Positions 1-4,290 of a stretch of DNA of 7,365 nt are shown piece by piece. Numbering within the stretch: position 1 is the first letter of the stretch; every line of letters starts with the position of its first letter. Source of the stretch: an uncultured Lachnospiraceae bacterium (GTDB lineage: Bacteria > Bacillota > Clostridia > Lachnospirales > Lachnospiraceae); contig CANQQN010000093.1 in NCBI GenBank assembly GCA_947625995.1, forward strand, positions 1-7,365, written 5' to 3'. A model generated the notes under the pieces. It did not search any database. It saw only the letters and a program-made list of their open reading frames with translations, and was not told the origin of the DNA. A program made the position numbers and the translations under genes.

Positions 1-51
1 TCGTTGTATGATTGGATAAGAGAAACAAGACTCCTGTATTTTTCTGTCTAA
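1..51 (+). CDS. Possible C-terminal tail of an upstream gene (partial)
   Basis: Frame 1 is open from the window edge to a TAA at 49-51 and would end in residues SLYDWIRETRLLYFSV. The other two forward frames close within about 20 bases. A clear Rho-independent terminator begins 26 bases after this stop, which is the usual arrangement at the end of a transcription unit and the main reason to consider it. Sixteen residues are too few to identify a family, and an open stretch of this length is common by chance, so this is an inference from position only. Confidence 0.3.
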   Translation, partial: SLYDWIRETRLLYFSV

Positions 52-76
52 AGGGACAAGGTTTGCTACAATTCAC

Positions 77-103
77 GCCCTCCGATATGGAGGGCATTTT
101 TTT
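77..103 (+). terminator. Rho-independent terminator
   Basis: A perfect 7-bp stem GCCCTCC (77-83) / GGAGGGC (89-95) with a GATAT loop is followed by A and a run of seven T (97-103). It points rightward and would end transcription coming from the left edge, insulating the antitoxin promoter about 220 bases downstream. Confidence 0.85.
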
Positions 104-302
104 ATGGAGCCAGAAAAGAATTATTTGGTAACCATAGGTTTCAGAAGGAAACTTTTAAATTGGTGGTCAAAACGATTAGATTTTCCGGAGCAAGTATCAG
201 AGTAAAAAGATCATATCAGATTAACCAATACCTGTGCCCTTGTTATACGAGAGTTTCCGGATGGGTTAGAAATCATTGGCGAATAAGAAAAAATAGGTTG
301 AA
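104..302. other. About 200 bases with no convincing gene
   Basis: AT-rich sequence between the first terminator and the antitoxin promoter. One frame is open from 206 to a TAA at 283-285 and would give a tail reading KDHIRLTNTCALVIREFPDG and then LEIIGE. The last part looks protein-like, but there is no start codon with a ribosome site and a stop lies just upstream at 203-205. It may be the end of a decayed gene. I do not recognise a family. No RNA gene or repeat was seen. Confidence 0.3.
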
Positions 303-331
303 TTTATCCTAGAATTGACATATGCTATAAT
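303..331 (+). promoter_or_regulatory. Promoter of the antitoxin-toxin unit (extended -10)
   Basis: TATAAT at 326-331 is preceded by TG at 323-324 with one base between, a consensus TGnTATAAT extended -10 box. The -35 position at 17-bp spacing (303-308, TTTATC) is poor, which an extended -10 can tolerate. A TTGACA at 315-320 is too close to serve this -10. The predicted start near 338 gives a leader of about 20 bases before the antitoxin ATG. CATATG (319-324), a 6-bp palindrome, touches the TGn element and could be part of an operator, since Phd-type antitoxins repress their own promoters; this is inference. Confidence 0.65.
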
Positions 332-358
332 CATCAAAACGATGCGGAGGTATATGTA

Positions 359-610
359 ATGACAATAGATACAAGTACAATGGTTTCTATTACAGAAGCA
401 AATCAAAATTTTTCAAAAGTGGCCAGGTTGGTGGATGAGCATGGAACAGCGGTCATTCTGAAAAACAATGTTCCCCGGTACCTTGTGATTGATTTCAGCA
501 AAGTAGAGTCAGAGTGTGAAGCAGCGGATGAGGACGTATTAAACATATCAAAAAGATTATTGGCAAAGAATAAGGAAGCCTACGAGGTACTGGCTCGATC
601 ATCAGATTGA
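359..610 (+). CDS. Phd/YefM-family type II antitoxin
   Basis: This 83-residue protein matches the Phd/YefM pattern. The N-terminal DNA-binding and dimerisation half (about residues 8-46) reads MVSITEANQNFSKVARLVDE, then a strand segment with AVILKNN and PRYLVIDF. The acidic C-terminal half (about 50-83: SECEAADEDVLNISKRLL, NKEAYEVLA) is the part that in this family binds and neutralises the toxin. GGAGG at 346-350 lies 8 bases before the ATG and fixes the start. The stop TGA (608-610) overlaps the apparent TTG start of the Doc toxin remnant, the tight coupling expected of a TA pair. Family members bind their own promoter and are degraded faster than the toxin. Because the toxin gene is interrupted, this antitoxin is probably an orphan; it could still repress its promoter or neutralise a related toxin elsewhere. 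Confidence 0.9.
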   Translation: MTIDTSTMVSITEANQNFSKVARLVDEHGTAVILKNNVPRYLVIDFSKVESECEAADEDVLNISKRLLAKNKEAYEVLARSSD

Positions 611-987
611 TTAAGAAACAGATTCTGGTACTCCATTCCCAACTAATCAAGGTCTATGGCGGCAGTGACGGCATCAGAGACGAAAAACTACTTGAATCAG
701 CATTGGAAGGTCCTTTTCAATCCTTTGGCGGTAAGGAACTATACCCCAGTATTCAAGCGAAAGCGGTGTGATTATGCTAGGGGTTGGTAAAAAATCATGC
801 AATGATAGACGGCAACAAAAGAATTGGCGTCCATGCTATGCTGGTATTTATGGAAATCAATGGATATGATTTGGAGTATTCACAAAAAGAACTGATAGAT
901 TTGATACTCGGTGTAGCGGCAGGAAAAAAGGAGGATGCGGGAGAGCGATATACAGAAAGAGGATCTCTGTCAAAGCAACAAAGGTAG
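607..987 (+). pseudogene. doc: Doc-type (Fic fold) toxin, interrupted by two in-frame stops
   Basis: From a TTG at 607 (overlapping the antitoxin TGA) to a TAG at 985-987 a single frame gives a 126-codon Doc-like protein: IKKQILVLHSQLIKVYGGSD, then GIRDEKLLESALEGPFQSFG, then GKELYPSIQAKAV. TGA at 769 (codon 55) and TAG at 778 (codon 58) interrupt it, and the frame continues as GLVKNHAMIDGNKRIG. No base is gained or lost across the stops. By comparison with the family the stops replace an Arg (CGA to TGA) and a Tyr (TAT/TAC to TAG). The Fic/Doc catalytic motif HxFx(D)GNKR survives as H64-A-M-I-D-G-N-K-R72, with Met in place of the usual Phe. The C-terminal end (from about residue 108) is also unlike typical Doc. 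Doc phosphorylates elongation factor Tu using ATP; this copy should make only a 54-residue fragment without the active site. Readthrough or a sequencing error are alternatives. Confidence 0.85.
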
Positions 988-1014
988 AAAAATAAATAAT
1001 TCGACCTAAACATA

Positions 1015-1042
1015 TTGAAAAAAGGATAATATATGTTACAAT
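1015..1042 (+). promoter_or_regulatory. Promoter of the 160-aa / 57-aa gene unit
   Basis: TTGAAA (1015-1020), a 16-bp spacer and TACAAT (1037-1042) with TG at 1034-1035 form a sigma-A type promoter with an extended -10. Transcription would begin near 1049, leaving a leader of about 150 bases before the ATG at 1201. That is long for a simple mRNA and contains a folded element. Confidence 0.65.
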
Positions 1043-1072
1043 AATATAGAAAGGTTTTGAAAGAAATCATTC

Positions 1073-1117
1073 GGACAGAAGCCGCTTTGGACTTATTTGT
1101 CATAAAAAGCGGTGTCC
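1073..1117 (+). promoter_or_regulatory. Structured leader hairpin
   Basis: Two stacked helices can form in the leader RNA. The outer one is GGACA (1073-1077) with TGTCC (1113-1117). The inner one is CCGCTTT (1082-1088) with AAAGCGG (1106-1112). A four-base bulge (GAAG, 1078-1081) lies on the 5' side and the loop has 17 bases. All 12 pairs are Watson-Crick. No T-run follows, so it is not a terminator. AGGAGG at 1126-1131 comes 8 bases later. It may stabilise the mRNA or bind a regulator; I do not recognise a known riboswitch class. Confidence 0.5.
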
Positions 1118-1133
1118 TTAAAAACAGGAGGCG

Positions 1134-1220
1134 ATGCCGGGACTTGTTAAAAATGGCGCATTATACAACATTTATTTTAATTTGATGGGAGAGGATAATA
1201 ATGTCGGATACACAAAATAA
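1134..1220 (+). CDS. Possible 28-aa leader ORF
   Basis: ATG at 1134 opens a 28-codon frame (MPGLVKNGALYNIYFNLMGE, then DNNVGYTK) ending at TAA 1218-1220, so it runs past the ATG (1201) of the next gene in another frame. A perfect AGGAGG (1126-1131) lies only 2 bases before this ATG, which is closer than normal and weakens the case. The AGGAGG is otherwise unexplained, because the 160-residue gene has its own GGGAGAGG. Ribosomes translating this frame would pass over the next ribosome site and start codon, so it could couple or regulate translation. Chance is a real alternative. Confidence 0.3.
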   Translation: MPGLVKNGALYNIYFNLMGEDNNVGYTK

Positions 1221-1683
1221 CGCAAATTGCCCGGATATAAGCGCCCCTGTGATTGATACCATCGACGCGCAGGTACGGCTGCGGCAAAACGAAGCCGTCA
1301 ACGACTTTGGTTTTCTGACAAGGATCAGCAGGGAAGATTTTGAAGGGCCTAACAAAGATCGGATCGTATACAGAATGGGGATCATTCTGGTAAAGGGGAA
1401 GATCCAGACAGAATTGACCTTAAAAAATACAGATGCAGGAAAGCAACTGGATACTATGCAGGTGATTCCGTTTGCGAGGATAGATCAAAAAGAAGAGATC
1501 AGCGATTTGGCAAACGAAGATGATTACTTGTTCCGTACGATTCTTACCGATGTCCCGGACGATAGCACGGACACGGTGACGATCCGGCCTTACATGGTCT
1601 ATAAGGATGGTAAAGGCCGCGATTGTAAACCAGTGACGCATTATGGAAATCAGATTCAGTTTAATATTTCGCTCAGCAAGTAA
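1201..1683 (+). CDS. Uncharacterised 160-aa protein
   Basis: The start is supported by GGGAGAGG at 1187-1194, 6 bases before the ATG. The protein has no signal peptide, no membrane segment and only two Cys. After a polar N-terminus (residues 1-20, with NNANCPDISAPVID) the rest alternates hydrophobic and polar residues as in a beta-sandwich: IDAQVRLRQNEAVNDFGFLT, then RIVYRMGIILVKG, DDYLFRTILTDVPDD and VTIRPYMVYKDGKG. This order (IR-like strand, fixed-length strand pair, 'FRT-L-DVP', 'RPYMVYKDGKG') faintly resembles a beta-domain found near the C-terminus of many secreted Clostridia proteins, where the last strand often reads RAYVxYxDxxG. That likeness is from memory and weak, and a secreted role does not fit the missing signal peptide. 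A 57-residue gene follows after 36 bases in the same unit. I do not recognise a function. It is very likely a real gene because it has its own promoter, a good ribosome site and a downstream terminator. Confidence 0.75.
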   Translation: MSDTQNNANCPDISAPVIDTIDAQVRLRQNEAVNDFGFLTRISREDFEGPNKDRIVYRMGIILVKGKIQTELTLKNTDAGKQLDTMQVIPFARIDQKEEISDLANEDDYLFRTILTDVPDDSTDTVTIRPYMVYKDGKGRDCKPVTHYGNQIQFNISLSK

Positions 1684-1719
1684 AGCTGGATTGGAAGTTG
1701 AATGAGGAGGTAATGGATC

Positions 1720-1893
1720 GTGGAAAAGAAAACAGGGATCATGCAGGTCGTAAAACAGGCTGAATCCACAGTAGAAAATACGGAAATGCTTTCCGAAACA
1801 TCGAGGGTTTCCCTTAATTCTACCGGGATCGACTGGACCGCAGACGGAACCGATAACGCAGGCTGGACTACAAAAAGCTACGCAAAATTATAA
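1720..1893 (+). CDS. Uncharacterised 57-aa small protein (GTG start)
   Basis: GTG at 1720 lies 9 bases after GGAGG (1706-1710). A nearer ATG at 1713 is only 2 bases from it and its frame stops after 16 codons, so GTG is preferred. The 57-residue product starts MEKKTGIMQVVKQAESTVEN, continues TEMLSETSRVSLNSTGIDWT and ends ADGTDNAGWTTKSYAKL. The first half looks helical and charged. The second half is rich in Ser, Thr, Gly, Asn and two Trp and has no Cys. This two-part build recalls ribosomally made peptide precursors, but there is no Gly-Gly cleavage site and no modification enzyme nearby, so that is speculation. It lies 36 bases after the 160-residue gene and just before a terminator, so the two are probably co-transcribed. 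Confidence 0.6.
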   Translation: MEKKTGIMQVVKQAESTVENTEMLSETSRVSLNSTGIDWTADGTDNAGWTTKSYAKL

Positions 1894-1907
1894 ATCAGAT
1901 TAGAGAG

Positions 1908-1955
1908 GGCGTCAAAAAAGTCATGGAAAACGGCTTTTGAGACGCCTTCTTTTAT
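1908..1955 (+). terminator. Rho-independent terminator after the two-gene unit
   Basis: GGCGTC (1908-1913) pairs with GACGCC (1941-1946). Inside it AAAA pairs with TTTT across a small bulge. The stem is followed by a T-rich run TTCTTTTATT (1947-1956). It starts 15 bases after the stop of the 57-residue gene, supporting that gene as the last of its unit. Confidence 0.75.
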
Positions 1956-1956
1956 T

Positions 1957-2195
1957 GTGATCCTACAAGTGGGAAAATGCGAAAAGTTTATCAATATTGA
2001 CGGTCGAATGTTCATACCCAGTGTGTTAACACGGACAGCCCGATGGCGGGAGCGTGGCAAAATATACCAAGCTTTTGAAATTGATCAGGTGAGAAAATTG
2101 CCGGTGACGGAGATCGTGGTATGGGTTTGCAACAGCCTTGATGCCGCAGAATCATTTTGGGCGCATCAAGAAAAACCGTTTATTTCAGATCGGAC
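1957..2195. other. About 240 bases without a convincing gene
   Basis: An 80-codon frame runs from a GTG at 1957 to a TGA ending at 2199 (it contains GKIYQAFEIDQVRKLP and VTEIVVWVCNSLDAAE). The start sits on the terminator's T-run with no ribosome site, and the frame ends inside the next promoter. It would not be transcribed from the upstream promoter if the terminator works. I do not recognise the product. It may be a chance frame or a decayed gene. Confidence 0.4.
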
Positions 2196-2224
2196 TTGAA
2201 AAATACACAAAAAAGGTGTATATT
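2196..2224 (+). promoter_or_regulatory. Promoter of the cstA-family gene with overlapping dyad
   Basis: TTGAAA (2196-2201), a 17-bp spacer and TATATT (2219-2224) make a near-consensus sigma-A promoter, with a start expected near 2231. An inverted repeat ATACAC (2203-2208) / GTGTAT (2216-2221) with 7 bases between fills the spacer and overlaps the -10 box, the place where a repressor would block RNA polymerase. No regulator gene is in the window. Confidence 0.7.
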
Positions 2225-2257
2225 GTCAGAAAACGATGTTTAGGAGGATGAGTTGTT

Positions 2258-3925
2258 ATGAACGGTTTGATCATTATGGTCATCGCCATCGTTGTGCTGG
2301 GAGCTGGATATCTGCTTTACGGCAGATGGCTGGCAAAAACATGGGGGATCGATCCCAATGCGAAGACCCCTGCCTATGAGATGCGGGACGGCGTTGATTA
2401 TGAACCGGCGGACACGCAGGTGGTGTTCGGACATCAGTTCGCTTCCATCGCAGGCGCCGGACCCATCAACGGTCCCATTCAGGCGGCGGTGTTCGGCTGG
2501 GTGCCGGTGCTTCTGTGGCTGCTGATCGGCGGCGTGTTCTTTGGCGCGGTGCAGGATTTCTCTGCAATGTACGCATCTGTGAAGAACAAAGGCCGTACCA
2601 TCGGCTATATCATTGAGGAATATATTGGCAAGTTTGGTAAAAAGCTGTTTCTGCTTTTTTGCTGGCTGTTCTGTATTCTGGTGGTGGCCGCCTTTGCGGA
2701 TGTGGTAGACGGTACTTTCATGGGTTTTGCGGAGGACGGCTCCAAGATTGCCGCCAACGGCTCCGTGGCAATGACTTCTGTGTTGTTTATCGTAGAAGCG
2801 GTTGCATTGGGCTTTATCCTGAGATACGCCAAGCTGGGCAAGCTGGTCAATACCCTGCTTGCCATCGTGCTGCTTGTGGCAGGCGTGGCGATTGGCCTGA
2901 ATGTTCCCCTTTATATATCCAAGGATGCATGGCAGATCATTGTGTTCGTTTATATCGCGGTCGCTTCCATTGTGCCGGTCTGGGCGTTGTTGCAGCCGCG
3001 TGATTATCTGAACAGTTATCTGCTGGTGGTCATGATCGTTATGGCGGTGGTCGGCGTGATCGTCACCAACCCCAGTGTGAATCTTCCGGCCTTCACGGGA
3101 TTTTATGTGGAAGGCACAGGCTCCCTTTTCCCGATCCTGTTCGTGACCATTGCCTGCGGCGCTGTGTCGGGATTCCATTCACTGGTTTCCTCCGGTACGG
3201 CATCCAAGCAGATCAACAATGAGAAGGCTATGCTGCCGGTTTCCTTTGGCGCCATGCTTATGGAATCTTTGCTGGGAGTGATCTCTCTGATCGCCGTAGC
3301 CAGCTTCGCGACAGGCGCAGCCGCCAAGGCAGGTTATACCACGCCTCCTCAGATCTTTGCCGGCGCGGTGGCAAACTTCCTGACACAGCTTGGGCTGCCG
3401 CATTCCGTGATCTTTACGCTGATCAATCTGGCGGTCTCCGCATTTGCGTTGACCAGCCTTGACTCCGTGGCCCGGATAGGACGTCTGTCCTTTCAGGAAC
3501 TGTTTTTGGACGCGTCCATAGACGACGACAATATGGAGCCTTGGAGAAAAGTGGTGACAAGCAAATATTTTGCGACGATCATCACGCTGGTGTTTGCCTT
3601 TATCCTTGCAAAAGCCGGTTATCAGAATATCTGGCCGTTGTTTGGCTCAGCCAACCAGTTGCTTTCCGCGCTTTCCCTGGTCGCCTGCGCAGTGTACTTC
3701 AAAAAGACAAAAAGAAAGGGCTGGATGCTCTGGGTACCGATGCTGATCATGCTGGTGGTTACTTTGACTGCTCTGGTACAAAAGAGTCTGGCACTGATCG
3801 CGGCGCCCACCGCAGGCAATCTTCTGCAGCTTGCATTTGCGGTCGCCCTTCTGATCCTTGGAGTGATCGTTGCCCTGCAGGGTTTAAAGAAGCTGTTTGT
3901 TGAAAAAGAAGCAAACGCTGCATAA
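2258..3925 (+). CDS. cstA: CstA-family carbon starvation protein / pyruvate-type transporter
   Basis: A 555-residue, very hydrophobic inner-membrane protein with more than a dozen likely membrane segments. The family signature is clear: residues 57-75 read FGHQFASIAGAGPINGPIQ, followed by VQDFSAMYASVKNKGRTIG (about 98-116). Further on, SGFHSLVSSGTASKQI and the run SAFALTSLDSVARIGR are also typical. CstA was named as a peptide-uptake protein induced by carbon starvation in E. coli. The relatives CstA and BtsT import pyruvate with protons, so uptake of pyruvate or small carbon compounds is the likely role; the substrate here is inference. It is shorter than the roughly 700-residue E. coli forms, as is usual for Clostridia-type members. 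AGGAGG (2242-2247) is 10 bases before the ATG. The gene stands alone between its own promoter and terminator. No BtsS/LytS-type sensor is adjacent. Confidence 0.93.
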   Translation: MNGLIIMVIAIVVLGAGYLLYGRWLAKTWGIDPNAKTPAYEMRDGVDYEPADTQVVFGHQFASIAGAGPINGPIQAAVFGWVPVLLWLLIGGVFFGAVQDFSAMYASVKNKGRTIGYIIEEYIGKFGKKLFLLFCWLFCILVVAAFADVVDGTFMGFAEDGSKIAANGSVAMTSVLFIVEAVALGFILRYAKLGKLVNTLLAIVLLVAGVAIGLNVPLYISKDAWQIIVFVYIAVASIVPVWALLQPRDYLNSYLLVVMIVMAVVGVIVTNPSVNLPAFTGFYVEGTGSLFPILFVTIACGAVSGFHSLVSSGTASKQINNEKAMLPVSFGAMLMESLLGVISLIAVASFATGAAAKAGYTTPPQIFAGAVANFLTQLGLPHSVIFTLINLAVSAFALTSLDSVARIGRLSFQELFLDASIDDDNMEPWRKVVTSKYFATIITLVFAFILAKAGYQNIWPLFGSANQLLSALSLVACAVYFKKTKRKGWMLWVPMLIMLVVTLTALVQKSLALIAAPTAGNLLQLAFAVALLILGVIVALQGLKKLFVEKEANAA

Positions 3926-3939
3926 CAAAAAGCAGAAAG

Positions 3940-3985
3940 AGAGCGTCCCTCCGGTCATTTCAAATGACTTTCGGGGCGCTCTTTT
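3940..3985 (+). terminator. Strong Rho-independent terminator after cstA
   Basis: AGAGCGTCCC (3940-3949) pairs with GGGGCGCTCT (3973-3982, one G-T pair). An upper helix GTCATTT (3954-3960) / AAATGAC (3962-3968) has a one-base loop in DNA terms; in RNA the top pairs would open. A short T-run (CTCTTTT) follows. It begins 15 bases after the cstA stop. Confidence 0.85.
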
Positions 3986-4158
3986 CATGAAACAGATTCT
4001 ATCCGAGCCGCCGCTGTGCAGACCCTCCCGGCCGGTATACGCCCTTGCCTGCGCCGTTTTTTTTGCTGTCTGCCTCTTGGCCTGTTTCCATAATTGGTGC
4101 TTTGTTGGGCAAAAACAGTCCGGACTGTCCGCTGTTACGGGGAAAGGCATATTTCATG
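3986..4158. other. Intergenic stretch without a convincing gene
   Basis: Between the cstA terminator and the next promoter one frame is open from ATG 3987 to 4277 and contains a hydrophobic run (YALACAVFFAVCLLACF). It has no ribosome site, its start lies directly on the terminator, and it runs through the next promoter. I treat it as chance. The only structured element is the palindrome listed separately. Confidence 0.5.
4115..4128. repeat. 14-bp perfect palindrome, candidate operator
   Basis: ACAGTCCGGACTGT equals its own reverse complement over all 14 bases. It lies 30 bases upstream of the -35 box of the DUF975/ABC operon, a position suited to an activator or an upstream repressor site. 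No regulator is encoded in the window, so the role is inferred from position only. Confidence 0.35.
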
Positions 4159-4187
4159 TTGAATTCCTTAAAAAAATACATTATAAT
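4159..4187 (+). promoter_or_regulatory. Promoter of the membrane protein / ABC exporter operon
   Basis: TTGAAT (4159-4164), a 17-bp spacer and a consensus TATAAT (4182-4187). Transcription should start near 4194, giving a leader of about 97 bases before the ATG at 4291. It is the only good promoter between the cstA terminator and the operon. Confidence 0.75.
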
Positions 4188-4290
4188 GGAGCAAGTAGTG
4201 AAAATCCAGAGGGGTTCTGCCTGCTGGAATACGATATTGTTCTGATAAGCTTTGATCATGATGAGGAAAAGCGCTGAAGGAGAAATTCAT

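Noticed and set aside
315..320. TTGACA as -35 box of the antitoxin promoter
   Set aside because: Only 5 bases before the TATAAT; its own -10 position at 17-bp spacing would be a poor AACGAT.
769..780. Stop codon reassignment or selenocysteine as explanation for the two stops
   Set aside because: TGA and TAG both act as normal stops elsewhere (antitoxin TGA, end of the doc frame TAG), two different stops are involved, and expected residues are Arg and Tyr, so nonsense mutation is simpler.
795..1103. 102-codon - strand frame over the doc remnant
   Set aside because: The + strand shows clear Doc motifs; the - strand product is a shadow with no start signal.
1957..2199. 80-codon frame starting at GTG
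   Set aside because: Starts directly on a terminator T-run, has no ribosome site, ends inside the cstA promoter and resembles no family I know.
2240..3178. 312-codon His-rich open frame on the - strand
   Set aside because: It lies entirely opposite cstA, whose motifs are unmistakable. The His/Gln/Asp-rich product is what results from reading the complement of a hydrophobic gene.
3987..4277. 96-codon frame with a hydrophobic stretch after cstA
   Set aside because: No ribosome site, starts on the terminator's T-run and passes through the promoter of the next operon.
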